NCBI GenBank assembly: GCA_947361225.1
Contig: CANAIK010000009.1
Location: 1 to 40,228 of the forward strand
Reading direction: 5' to 3'
Length of the DNA: 40,228 nt
Origin: an uncultured bacterium
GTDB lineage: Bacteria; Cyanobacteriota; Vampirovibrionia; Gastranaerophilales; Gastranaerophilaceae
Shown: positions 16,793 to 23,962 of the stretch, piece after piece
Layout of the letters: each line of letters starts with the position of its first letter
Numbering within the stretch: the first letter of the stretch is position 1
Notes under the pieces: model-generated
What the model saw: only the letters and a program-made list of their open reading frames with translations
Database searches by the model: none
Told to the model about the DNA's origin: nothing
Program-made: the position numbers and the translations under genes

Positions 16793-16819
16793 ATTATAAC
16801 GAATAAAAACAGTAGTCAA
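16793..16819 (-). promoter_or_regulatory. promoter of exported operon
   Basis: Read on the minus strand, TTGACT (16819-16814) and TATAAT (16798-16793) are 15 bp apart, slightly short of the 17-bp optimum. The leader to the first start codon is about 70 bases and contains the 16744-16778 inverted repeat. Confidence 0.6.
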
Positions 16820-16913
16820 TACAAATAATTATTTATCTTAATATCCGTTACATGTCGTGTTCACGAGTAATCATTAGTGGTTTATTTTATAAAAAGGTAA
16901 TAGGTGTATTAAG

Positions 16914-17240
16914 ATGATTTATACGGATAAATTATATATAGCTGCAATTCTAAAGCAGGCAAGGAAAAAAAAGGGCTTGAAACAGTCCCAGCTTGCCGAA
17001 AAAATTGGTATTAGCGAAAAACATCTTAGTAAAATCGAAACGGGCAAAAATTATCCGGCTTTGGATAATTTTTTAAAAATGCTGGAGGTCTTGGAACTTT
17101 CCTTTAAAGATTTTGGGATTGAAGATATCGGGGATGTTTCTTTTGAAAAACAGAAACTATATAAAATAATAAATTCCTCATCAAAAGAACAACTTGCAGC
17201 TTATTTAGACGTAATCGAAGCACTCAAAGAACATTTGTAG
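16914..17240 (+). CDS. XRE-family DNA-binding regulator
   Basis: This 108-residue protein has an N-terminal Cro/CI helix-turn-helix (about residues 10 to 66) with QSQLAEKIGISEKHLSKIET as the helix-turn-helix core. A short C-terminal helical pair ending SSKEQLAAYLDVIEALKEHL probably dimerises. The two XRE genes near 24.6 and 25.5 kb have the same two-part plan. It is divergent from the exported operon and shares an intergenic region of 200 bases with it. That region contains an inverted repeat and a related half-palindrome, so this gene is the prime candidate to control the operon and itself. AGGTG about 9 bases before the ATG may be the ribosome-binding site. Confidence 0.88.
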   Translation: MIYTDKLYIAAILKQARKKKGLKQSQLAEKIGISEKHLSKIETGKNYPALDNFLKMLEVLELSFKDFGIEDIGDVSFEKQKLYKIINSSSKEQLAAYLDVIEALKEHL

Positions 17241-17285
17241 GTTTTTTTAAATTCAATAATTAATCTTTGAATCTATAATTTAAAG

Positions 17286-17439
17286 CTGTAAAAATTGCGC
17301 TAAAAACGACAGGCACACTTGTCCTTCGTTGATGTGTCGGGGATTTTAGTATTAATTAACACATGGTTTGAGAAAAACTTTCATTCGATTTAATAATATA
17401 AAATACAGATGAAAAAACTTATCCCATCTGTATTTTTTT
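17286..17439 (+). ncRNA. possible small RNA or structured 3' region
   Basis: No open frame fits here. A TATAAT lies at 17274-17279 with a weak TTCAAT 16 bp upstream. A relatively GC-rich segment with nested pairing follows (CGACA at 17307-17311 with TGTCG at 17335-17339), and an intrinsic terminator closes it. That order suggests a transcript of about 150 bases. It could equally be the 3' untranslated end of the XRE gene. It matches no RNA family I recognise. Confidence 0.25.
17401..17438. terminator. bidirectional intrinsic terminator
   Basis: AAATACAGATG (17401-17411) and CATCTGTATTT (17425-17435) form an 11-bp stem, followed by a T-run on the plus strand and preceded by A on the other side. 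It separates the XRE region from the convergent NTF2-like gene. Confidence 0.85.
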
Positions 17440-17458
17440 ATGACTTTAATTAAGTATT

Positions 17459-17830
17459 TTAAGCTAAAGTATCATAAACTTTTGCAACTATTTTCCATTC
17501 GCCATTTATTTTATTCATAATAAGCAAATCTGTGAACTTGTATCCGTGCCAATTATCTTCAATAACCCTAACTGTTGCAATAGTTTTTTCAACCATTAAA
17601 ACGTCAACTCGTGAAATATAATCATCACCACAAGCCCCGAATTTATCAATCGTGTCATAAAATTCTTGAATTGAGCCTGATTGATAGGTTGTTTCATTTA
17701 ATTGTCCAAAGAAACAGGCTTTTTCATAAAAGTGAGGTCTAATTATGGAACTATCACCTTTTTTAACTGCTTCGCAGAATTTTTTCCCTAAATTTTCAAC
17801 AACATTGTATTCTTTAATATCATCTCTCAT
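17459..17830 (-). CDS. NTF2-like (lumazine-binding/SnoaL-type) protein
   Basis: I start it at the ATG at 17830, which has AAAAGGAGATT in front, giving 123 residues; a longer frame upstream lacks a ribosome-binding site. The protein has the cone-shaped NTF2 pattern: an N-terminal helix (VENLGKKFCEAVKKGD), a short helix (IQEFYDTID), and four strands ending FTDLLIMNKINGEWKIVAKV. That C-terminal strand pair is typical of the Lumazine_bd_2 family. Members are small cytosolic proteins of mostly unknown ligand. It is divergent from an HxlR regulator, the arrangement often seen when HxlR controls a detoxification or redox gene. Confidence 0.82.
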   Translation of the reverse strand: MRDDIKEYNVVENLGKKFCEAVKKGDSSIIRPHFYEKACFFGQLNETTYQSGSIQEFYDTIDKFGACGDDYISRVDVLMVEKTIATVRVIEDNWHGYKFTDLLIMNKINGEWKIVAKVYDTLA

Positions 17831-17928
17831 AAGTAATCTCCTTTTATTCCAAGTTTTATGATATATTGTAACTATAATTAATTCAAGTACGCACATTTTA
17901 GTTAGATACTATACCAAAAGAAAGTAAT

Positions 17929-18285
17929 ATGATGAATAAAGAAAAGAATTGTTTAGAAGAAGTTGAAAGTTTTGATAAAACAGGCTTTAACCATACGCTT
18001 TCATTAATAAACGGGAAATACAAACTAACAATTTTATATGCTATTTATCGCCATAAAGTTATCCGCTACAACGATTTAAAAAGGTATTTAGATATTATTT
18101 CACATAAAACATTAAGCCTAAATTTAAAAGAGCTTGAAAAAGATGATTTAGTAAAAAGAAAAGAATACCACCAAATTCCGCCAAAAGTAGAATATAGCTT
18201 ATCTGAAAAAGGCAAATCGTTTATACCGATATTGTATGCTATGTGTGAATGGGGCGAAAATCATCAAGATAACAAAAAGAAGTAA
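17929..18285 (+). CDS. HxlR-family transcriptional regulator
   Basis: This 118-residue winged-helix protein has the HxlR layout: a short N-terminal arm with one Cys (KNCLEEVES), then LINGKYKLTILYAI, RYNDLKRYLDIISHKTLSLN as the recognition region, LKELEKDDLVKRKEY for the wing, and YSLSEKGKSFIPIL at the C-terminus. HxlR-type repressors such as YodB and HypR sense electrophiles through an N-terminal Cys; the Cys at position 9 (counting from the first Met) would fit. It is divergent from the NTF2-like gene across 98 bases, so that gene is the likely target. A second Met three bases downstream is an alternative start. Confidence 0.88.
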   Translation: MMNKEKNCLEEVESFDKTGFNHTLSLINGKYKLTILYAIYRHKVIRYNDLKRYLDIISHKTLSLNLKELEKDDLVKRKEYHQIPPKVEYSLSEKGKSFIPILYAMCEWGENHQDNKKK

Positions 18286-18789
18286 TTCTAAATGTCAAAT
18301 TACGAAAATTATATCTTTAAATCAAATAATATTAAAAATTGATGTTTAATTTAGGTTCCAGAAGTTCCGCAAATTTGGATTTTTGAAAAATTTTAGCACA
18401 ATTCTCAAACCGTTTGTTAGTTTATTAATAATAGTCTAAATTATAGATATAAAGAGTGTTTAAATGTAAATTCTATGAGTTCATTTTAGTGCGTTTCGTC
18501 TGCAAAAGTTCCGTGTTTATAAATCTGCAACTTTTTCTAATGTGCTAAAATCGTATTTTTTCGGATTATTGTTAGATTTAAGTTGGTTGTGATTTGTATG
18601 TAAACCGTGTGTTAATTAAAATCTTGACTAAATGAAAATTTTTCTCAACTAAAATTTTTTTATTCCCAACTAAAAAATTTTGAGGGGTAGTTGCCCAAAA
18701 ATCTGAAACTGTCTGTTTTTCTGGAACTATCTGTCAAAATACATTTAGGGAAAAATATCGGCTTTGGTGTCGAAAAAAGCAAAAAAAAT
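18286..18789. other. gene-poor region before tRNA-Met
   Basis: I see no credible coding frame in this 500-base stretch on either strand. It holds short imperfect direct repeats: CAACTAAAA at 18646-18654 and 18667-18675, and CTGAAACTGTCTGT at 18703-18716 against CTGGAACTATCTGT at 18721-18734. These may be remnants of a decayed gene. No integrase, insertion sequence or duplicated tRNA end is visible. Confidence 0.5.
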
Positions 18790-18863
18790 TAGCAAGGGAG
18801 AGACTCGAACTCTCGACCTCACGGGTATGAGCCGTACGCTCTAGCCAGCTGAGCTACCTTGCC
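18790..18863 (-). tRNA. tRNA-Met (CAT), elongator type
   Basis: The cloverleaf reads acceptor GGCAAGG / CCTTGCT, D-arm GCTC / GAGC, anticodon stem TACGG / CCGTG with loop CTCATAC (anticodon CAT), variable AGGTC, and T-arm GAGAG TTCGAGT CTCTC. The first pair is G-U, as in the closely similar Bacillus elongator tRNA-Met. The discriminator is A and CCA is not encoded. A run of eight T follows directly and may terminate it. An initiator is excluded by the G-C-rich acceptor start pairing and lack of three G-C pairs at the anticodon stem base. Confidence 0.93.
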
Positions 18864-18936
18864 ATTTATATGTATTTTTTCAAGCTTCAATTTTTGTTCT
18901 TTTTTATCATCCCATAAACAATTTAATAATTCAAGT

Positions 18937-18971
18937 AAAAAAAAGAACTTTCTTTAAAAAAGTTCTTTTTT
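18937..18971 (-). terminator. terminator of the His/Cys-rich gene
   Basis: AAAAAGAACTT and AAGTTCTTTTT form a perfect stem around TCTTTAAA, with T-runs on either strand. It lies 11 bases past the stop codon of the His/Cys-rich membrane protein. Confidence 0.8.
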
Positions 18972-18981
18972 ATAATTATAT

Positions 18982-19278
18982 TTAATCTTCGTCTTGTTCG
19001 TTTTCTTTTTCAACATCTTTTTTAAATTTATCGATTTTGTTGAATTTATGGTGTTTTTGAAACTTGGGATGATGAAAACCGTGATTGCAATGACAATGAC
19101 AAGAATGACAATGACAATGAGAGGGAACCATCATCGGGGGTCTGTGAAGTGCGCAAAATAGGCTTAGAGCACAAAAAACACCAACAAAACTACCAAGTGC
19201 AACGATTAAAAATTTTCTAAAACCCTTGCTGTTACAAAAACAGTTGCAATGTTCCTTGTTTTCGAATTCTTCGTTCAT
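18982..19278 (-). CDS. small membrane protein with His/Cys metal-binding cluster
   Basis: This 98-residue protein has one membrane helix (about residues 24 to 44, LIVALGSFVGVFCALSLFC). An N-terminal cytosolic or lumenal cluster HCNCFCNSKG precedes it. After the helix comes a dense metal-binding block, HCHCHSCHCHCNHGFHH, followed by a Lys/Asp/Glu-rich tail. Alternating His and Cys at this density points to binding of Cu, Zn or Ni. AAAGGAGAA precedes the ATG. It has its own terminator and lies between tRNA-Met and hisB. I know no named family; the secreted Cys-rich protein at 1.3 kb suggests this organism invests in metal sequestration. Confidence 0.82.
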   Translation of the reverse strand: MNEEFENKEHCNCFCNSKGFRKFLIVALGSFVGVFCALSLFCALHRPPMMVPSHCHCHSCHCHCNHGFHHPKFQKHHKFNKIDKFKKDVEKENEQDED

Positions 19279-19366
19279 TTTTTCTCCTTTATTATCTTAC
19301 AAATTATTAAACGATTATTTTTTATTATTGTTCGTTTTGTTTAATAATTGCACGATTTAAGGAGTT

Positions 19367-19945
19367 CTACAATTGCCCTTTTGTGGAAGGTATTTTGTCA
19401 TTGACAATTTTTATTGATTCAAAAACACATTTTGCAACCGCTTTAAAGGCAGCTTCGATTATATGATGAGTGTCAAAACCATCTAAAACTTTGATATGCA
19501 AACAAAAACCGGAGTTCATAGCAAGGGTATTAAAAAAGTGATAGAATAGGACGGTTTCAAAATCCTGGGTTTTTTCATCCTTTAAATCCGCACTTAATTT
19601 AAAATATGGACGCTCTGAAATATCAAGAGCGCACATAACAAGAGCATCGTCCATAGGCAGGATTATGCTTGAATATCTTTTTATCCCTCTTTTGTCTAAA
19701 AGAGCCTCTTTAATAGCGCAGCCAAGAACAATGGCGCAATCCTCAATTAAATGATGAAAATTGTTATCCAGCGCACTAGCCTCAAGTTCAATATCAATCG
19801 AACTATGGGCGCTAAAACAATCAAGCATATGATTAAAAAACTCGCAAGGGGTGTTTATTTTATAATTCCCGCATCCGTCTAAATTGATTTTTAGTTTAAT
19901 ATCTGTTTCTTTTGTTGTTCTTGATTTTTCAGCTATTCTTATCAT
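19367..19945 (-). CDS. hisB: imidazoleglycerol-phosphate dehydratase
   Basis: HisB dehydrates imidazoleglycerol phosphate to imidazole acetol phosphate in histidine synthesis. This 192-residue protein has the family's metal-ligand motifs in duplicate: NFHHLIEDCAIVLG in the first half and THHIIEAAFKAVAK in the second. It ends STKGQL, close to the usual PSTKGxL. Length is normal and there is no phosphatase domain, which instead is fused to the upstream gene. Its start overlaps that gene's stop by four bases, so the two are translationally coupled. Other his genes are not in the window. Confidence 0.94.
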   Translation of the reverse strand: MIRIAEKSRTTKETDIKLKINLDGCGNYKINTPCEFFNHMLDCFSAHSSIDIELEASALDNNFHHLIEDCAIVLGCAIKEALLDKRGIKRYSSIILPMDDALVMCALDISERPYFKLSADLKDEKTQDFETVLFYHFFNTLAMNSGFCLHIKVLDGFDTHHIIEAAFKAVAKCVFESIKIVNDKIPSTKGQL

Positions 19946-21693
19946 AAGTTAGATTCAATCCTCTTTAAAAAATCTTTAAGTTCCAGAATATCCCCCAGGA
20001 TGTACTTAGCGCCTAAGTGTTTAAAGTTATTTTTCATAATATTGTAATCGGCACCGGGGGAAATTACTCCGATTGTGTCAACATTTGCTTTGTTTCCTGC
20101 GATAATATCATCAACGCTATCGCCTAAGTATTTTATTGATTTACAAGGACAATGTTCGATAATTTCTAAAACCCCCTTGGGGTCGGGTTTTAAAAGGTCT
20201 TTGGGTAAATCGTCCGCTGTAATATAATAATAAAAATATTTATCAATATCGAATTTTTTTAAAGAATACAAAGCTTCTTCTTTGAGTCTTCCTGAGAAAA
20301 CAACAAAATCGTATTTTTTGGATAATTCTAAAAAAGTTTCCTTGGGGATTAAGAGTTTTTCTCTATCGATTAAAAATTCTTTGTCTTTGCAATCGGGTAT
20401 GAAAAAAAGATTCTGGAAGATATCAATAATTTTTTCAATTTCAACAAAAACCCCTTTTTCTTCAAGCAAACATTTGGTTGTATCCCAATCGCAATTCATA
20501 TTTCCACGATTTTTCACTTTTGCAATTTCAACATCGTTGGTTTCAAGTCCGCTAAAGAATTTAAAAGTTTCTTTAATCGCCGTGTTGTAGGAATCTCTAA
20601 CGTCGAATACGACCCCGTCTAAATCAAAAATTAAAAGGTCTTTTTTCTTTAATAATTCAAGAATATATCGAACCCCGCCTTCTGTTGGGACAGTTAAACG
20701 AAGACAGGTTGAAATCGGAGATTCTTTATTAAATCGTCTTACAATAACCCCGTTTTTTTTGAGTTTTTCATAATAAAAATCGCAATAAGGACCAAAATCA
20801 CATAAGATGAAATTTCCTTGGGAATTATAGGGGGTAAATCCAAAGTCAGATAAGCCTTTAGATAAAAACTCTCTGTTTGTTGCATTAAGTTCTTTTATTT
20901 GCTCGAATTTTTCTTCGTTTTTTATAACGCAAAGCCCGCTTTTAATTGCTGCAATATTAACATTATAAGGAGATGCAACTTTTTTTAAGTTGTTAATGAT
21001 AGACTTATCGCTAATGCAAAAACCGAGTCTCAACCCGGCCAGGGCAAAGTCTTTAGAGAAAGATTTTAGTAGAATTGCGTTGTCAAAATCATTAATTAAA
21101 TCGATATAATCCTCAAAAGCTACATCATAAGCAAAATTTATATATGTGCAATCGATTATAAAAAGAACGTCTTTAAATTGTTCCAGAATCCCTCGAAGGA
21201 CACTCGGGCGCACAATTTCACCCGTTGGATTATTGGGAGTTGCAATATAGACTATTTTTGTATCAGTTGAAATATTTTTTTCAATTTCCTCTTGTTTAAA
21301 AACAAATTTTTCGCTGTATTGGATTTGTTTTGTTTTGGCCCCTAGGATTTTTGCGTATAATAAAGGCATTGAAAAAGTCGGATTGTAGGATAGAATTTCT
21401 AAATCTTTATCTAAATATGTGTTAACAATAACCGACAAAGCCTCATCACAGCCGTTTGTCAATAATAATCTGTTTTTTTCAACTTTGTATCTTTTTGATA
21501 ATTCATCTAGAAGTTCGCCATAGCAAGGATACAAAGAAACATCTTTAGAATCAAGATTTTTTAGTGTATTGAGAATTATTTGGTTCACTCCATAAATATT
21601 TTCATTGGAGTCCAATTTTAAGCGCCATTGGGGCAAATATTCGTCTGTTTGATAACTTGATAAGTCTTTTAATGTTTTTCTTGGTTCTATCAT
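19942..21693 (-). CDS. hisC: histidinol-phosphate aminotransferase fused to HAD phosphatase
   Basis: From the ATG at 21693 the protein has 583 residues. Residues 1 to 350 are HisC, with TPNNPTG (152-158) and the PLP lysine K214 in LLKSFSKD; it makes histidinol phosphate. Residues 353 to 583 are a HAD phosphatase: DLDGVV (D357, D359), FSGR (466-469), K502 and GDSVDD (524-529). The HAD domain resembles the TIGR01548-type proteins known to sit beside or fuse with HisC, so it plausibly dephosphorylates histidinol phosphate, the next step; this is inferred. A longer frame from 21771 is rejected because it overlaps the upstream gene and has no ribosome-binding site. A promoter ends 7 bases before the ATG, suggesting a leaderless mRNA. 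Confidence 0.9.
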   Translation of the reverse strand: MIEPRKTLKDLSSYQTDEYLPQWRLKLDSNENIYGVNQIILNTLKNLDSKDVSLYPCYGELLDELSKRYKVEKNRLLLTNGCDEALSVIVNTYLDKDLEILSYNPTFSMPLLYAKILGAKTKQIQYSEKFVFKQEEIEKNISTDTKIVYIATPNNPTGEIVRPSVLRGILEQFKDVLFIIDCTYINFAYDVAFEDYIDLINDFDNAILLKSFSKDFALAGLRLGFCISDKSIINNLKKVASPYNVNIAAIKSGLCVIKNEEKFEQIKELNATNREFLSKGLSDFGFTPYNSQGNFILCDFGPYCDFYYEKLKKNGVIVRRFNKESPISTCLRLTVPTEGGVRYILELLKKKDLLIFDLDGVVFDVRDSYNTAIKETFKFFSGLETNDVEIAKVKNRGNMNCDWDTTKCLLEEKGVFVEIEKIIDIFQNLFFIPDCKDKEFLIDREKLLIPKETFLELSKKYDFVVFSGRLKEEALYSLKKFDIDKYFYYYITADDLPKDLLKPDPKGVLEIIEHCPCKSIKYLGDSVDDIIAGNKANVDTIGVISPGADYNIMKNNFKHLGAKYILGDILELKDFLKRIESNL

Positions 21694-21710
21694 AGTATAA
21701 ATTATACTAT
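21692..21710. promoter_or_regulatory. palindrome over hisC start and -10 element
   Basis: ATAGTATAA and TTATACTAT are perfect 9-bp inverted arms around a central base. The palindrome covers the -10 box and the start codon of the hisC-HAD gene, so it is a possible operator. Its AT-richness leaves chance open. Confidence 0.4.
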
Positions 21711-21728
21711 AAAGTTTTTTAGTGTCGA
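21701..21728 (-). promoter_or_regulatory. promoter of hisC-hisB, leaderless
   Basis: On the minus strand TCGACA (21728-21723) and TATAAT (21706-21701) are 16 bp apart. The ATG at 21693 begins 7 bases after the -10 box, at the expected transcription start, and no Shine-Dalgarno is present. The promoter overlaps the end of the upstream gene. Confidence 0.6.
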
Positions 21729-22522
21729 GCAAAATGGTGTTTTTCTTTTGTTTCCACTCTAACATTAGCAAGTTCTATATCATCGTAATCAACATAATCT
21801 GTTTGGAATAAATTCTGTCCTGTCCTAATAACAAGTTCGTTATCTTCCTTTAATATATGACGTGGAATTAGGATTTCGATATTATCCCCGTTGAGTTCTA
21901 TTGTTCCTATTCTTTTCCCGTTTACAAATACTTCGGTTGGGGAGGAATAGACCTTAGCAATTCTATTCTGTCCTGTTTCTTTAGCTTTTTTCGTGTCAAG
22001 TCCGATTATTGTCCCGATTCGAACGACAACATCCTGATTCTGCCCTGCTTTTGGACGTTTAAATCTTTTCGATAAAAAATGTCCGTTGGCGCTCAACTTA
22101 AAATCGGTACTGTTGGCGGAATTAGAAGAATACATATTATCCCCCAAGTGGATAACGCCTTGCGTAATTTGCAGGTCAAACGGGCTTGATTGTTCAATTC
22201 CAAGTTTTAAGGGACCTTTTATTACAGAATTATCAACCGTTAAAGAGAAAACTTTGTACCCGTCTTTTTCAACAAACAAAACCGTTTTATCGCTTATATC
22301 GGCATTCAATTGGAAAGCTCCGTTTTTATCCGAATAAGTTGTATAATCAATTTCAGGAATTGAAATTTTTGCGTTGCTTAAGGGCTTGTTTGTTTTTTTA
22401 TCAACAATTCTATTTTGATAATTCATATCATTGTGATCAACTTTTCCTGAAATCACGTCTGCGTATGAAAAATTCAAACAAAAAATACAATAAATTGAAA
22501 TTAATAAAAATATTTTTCTCAT
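21719..22522 (-). CDS. exported protein with carboxypeptidase-regulatory-like and jelly-roll-like domains
   Basis: This 267-residue protein has a signal peptide (MRKIFLLISIYCIFCLNFSY, then AD). Residues 38 to 100 form a CarboxypepD_reg-like beta sandwich (RIVDKKTNKPLSNAKISIPE, then TTYSDKNGAFQLN and LFVEKDGYKVF). Residues 110 to 250 look like a carbohydrate-binding-type jelly roll, with VFVNGKRIGTIELNGDNIEI followed by RHILKEDNELVIRTG, the pattern seen in galactose-binding-like modules. It may act at the cell surface, perhaps in glycan or adhesin assembly. AAGGAGTTAAAA precedes the ATG. Function is not established. Confidence 0.82.
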   Translation of the reverse strand: MRKIFLLISIYCIFCLNFSYADVISGKVDHNDMNYQNRIVDKKTNKPLSNAKISIPEIDYTTYSDKNGAFQLNADISDKTVLFVEKDGYKVFSLTVDNSVIKGPLKLGIEQSSPFDLQITQGVIHLGDNMYSSNSANSTDFKLSANGHFLSKRFKRPKAGQNQDVVVRIGTIIGLDTKKAKETGQNRIAKVYSSPTEVFVNGKRIGTIELNGDNIEILIPRHILKEDNELVIRTGQNLFQTDYVDYDDIELANVRVETKEKHHFARH

Positions 22523-22541
22523 TTTTAACTCCTTATAAATT

Positions 22542-22565
22542 TTTAGCTTATTTAAAGGAGCTAAA
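22542..22565 (-). terminator. weak hairpin between LysM and exported gene
   Basis: TTTAGC and GCTAAA can pair around a 12-base loop, followed on the minus strand by AATTTAT. This is a weak terminator at best. Confidence 0.3.
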
Positions 22566-22610
22566 CAATATTAGAAAATTTAATTATCTATTGCACTAAA
22601 GTATTAAAGT

Positions 22611-23180
22611 TTATCTTTCTTGTTCAACAGGAATTATTAGCTCTTGTCCTATGCTTATTGCTTGCGGATTTGAGATACGATTTATTTTTTGAATTTCCAA
22701 GATTTTTGATTCGTCATATCTTCCATAGAAACGATAAGCAATTCCATTTAAGGTATCGCCCTGTTTTACAACGTATTTTTCTTGAGTTACAACAGTTTCG
22801 GGGGAACTTTCCTCAATTACGTTTTCATTAACTATTGCAACGTTAGATTTTTGTTCTTTTTTAACAACCTGTTTGGGCGTCATTGTAGAAACAGAAACAA
22901 TGAAAGTGATTAATGACGTAAAAAGAACACCTGCTATAAAACCAACTATTAAATAAACAGCAGGAGATTTATGCGTTGAACCTTTGGTGGCGCCGTGAAC
23001 TCTTTGAATGCTTTTTTGAACATTGCCCCAAAGAATGTCTAATTCGTGGGATTTAGCTGTTTTGTAGTAATGATTCAGCTGCGCTCTTGTATTGTGTTTT
23101 TTCTCAGTCTGACAAAGACTTGCCAAAAGCCCCATTTTTTCTCGAGTTAAACTCGACCTATGTAATGTTGAACCCTTCAT
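22611..23180 (-). CDS. single-pass membrane protein with LysM domain
   Basis: I choose the ATG at 23180, which has AAGG 8 bases upstream, giving 189 residues; earlier Mets at 23225 and about 23200 lack such a site. The N-terminal 70 residues are basic and cytosolic. A membrane helix follows (VYLIVGFIAGVLFTSLITFI). A Ser/Glu-rich linker leads to a C-terminal LysM domain (YVVKQGDTLNGIAYRFYG through QELIIP), which binds peptidoglycan N-acetylglucosamine. It therefore tethers the inner membrane to the wall. The cytosolic part has no recognised domain but could interact with a division or morphogenesis partner. Confidence 0.88.
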   Translation of the reverse strand: MKGSTLHRSSLTREKMGLLASLCQTEKKHNTRAQLNHYYKTAKSHELDILWGNVQKSIQRVHGATKGSTHKSPAVYLIVGFIAGVLFTSLITFIVSVSTMTPKQVVKKEQKSNVAIVNENVIEESSPETVVTQEKYVVKQGDTLNGIAYRFYGRYDESKILEIQKINRISNPQAISIGQELIIPVEQER

Positions 23181-23273
23181 TGTTATACCTTGTTTCATCA
23201 TAATAGTCTTAATAATATGGTACAAAAAAGGGTATTATAAAGTCAATCGTTTTGTTACACTTGTAAAGTTTTA

Positions 23274-23837
23274 TTAACTTTCATATTCAATATTCGAATA
23301 AGCGCAATCAAACATTGAATCCAGTAGTTTTTTGTTTTTTTCAATGTTAAAACCGCCTTCTTGCAAGTATTCAACCATTCTTTTTTTCCACAGTGAAAAA
23401 AGTTCTTCTTTGGACATTGAAAGTGCGCTTGCTATTTGTTTAAGTTCTGAAAAGTCTATTTGGATTGGTTTTGCGCCCCTTAAAATATCCACCAGTTCAA
23501 GTCTTTTTTTTCTTTCGAACATTTTTAAAAAATCAAGGGTTGAAAGTTTGTTAAATTTGATTAAATCCTTGAGCATTAATAAATTTTCACTATAAGTTAC
23601 AATATCCGAGGGAATTTGATACTCAATAAACTCCTCGGGATTAATATCCATAACGGTCGCAATTCTCTCCAGAGTTGTTGAGCGGGTTGAAAAAGGAACG
23701 TTTTCATCGATTAAATTATAAACATAAGATAAAGTTACTCCAATCATTTGGGCGAATTCTTTTTTATGAAGTTTTGTTTTCTCTAAAAAATTTGCTACTA
23801 ATTGAGAGCTTTCTTTAGATAAATTATTTTTTTTCAT
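23274..23837 (-). CDS. helix-turn-helix regulator with long C-terminal domain
   Basis: This 187-residue protein has an XRE-like helix-turn-helix (residues about 13 to 75: HKKEFAQMIGVTLSYVYNLI, then TLERIATVMDINPEEF). The remaining 110 residues are helical and repeat the theme (ELKQIASALSMSKEELFSLW), which may be a second degenerate helix-turn-helix. There is no Shine-Dalgarno. It is divergent from pth and 49 bases upstream of the LysM gene's long-frame start on the same strand, so it may regulate wall functions. Confidence 0.78.
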   Translation of the reverse strand: MKKNNLSKESSQLVANFLEKTKLHKKEFAQMIGVTLSYVYNLIDENVPFSTRSTTLERIATVMDINPEEFIEYQIPSDIVTYSENLLMLKDLIKFNKLSTLDFLKMFERKKRLELVDILRGAKPIQIDFSELKQIASALSMSKEELFSLWKKRMVEYLQEGGFNIEKNKKLLDSMFDCAYSNIEYES

Positions 23838-23962
23838 TTTAGGTTGATTTTACTCCTGCTTGTATGCTATTTTACAAATAAACCGTTTTGTACTTTTTTT
23901 AATTACCAACGAAGATAAATAAAAAAGATTAATTCAAATAATAAATAAAAAGAGAATCAAAA

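Noticed and set aside
18790-18863. tRNA-Ile2 (CAT, modified to read ATA)
   Set aside because: Body and stem sequences match bacterial elongator tRNA-Met closely, including the first G-U pair, so Met is preferred, though modification cannot be seen.
21694-21771. N-terminal extension of the HisC-HAD protein
   Set aside because: It overlaps the upstream exported gene, has no ribosome-binding site, and HisC normally begins near MIEPRKTL.
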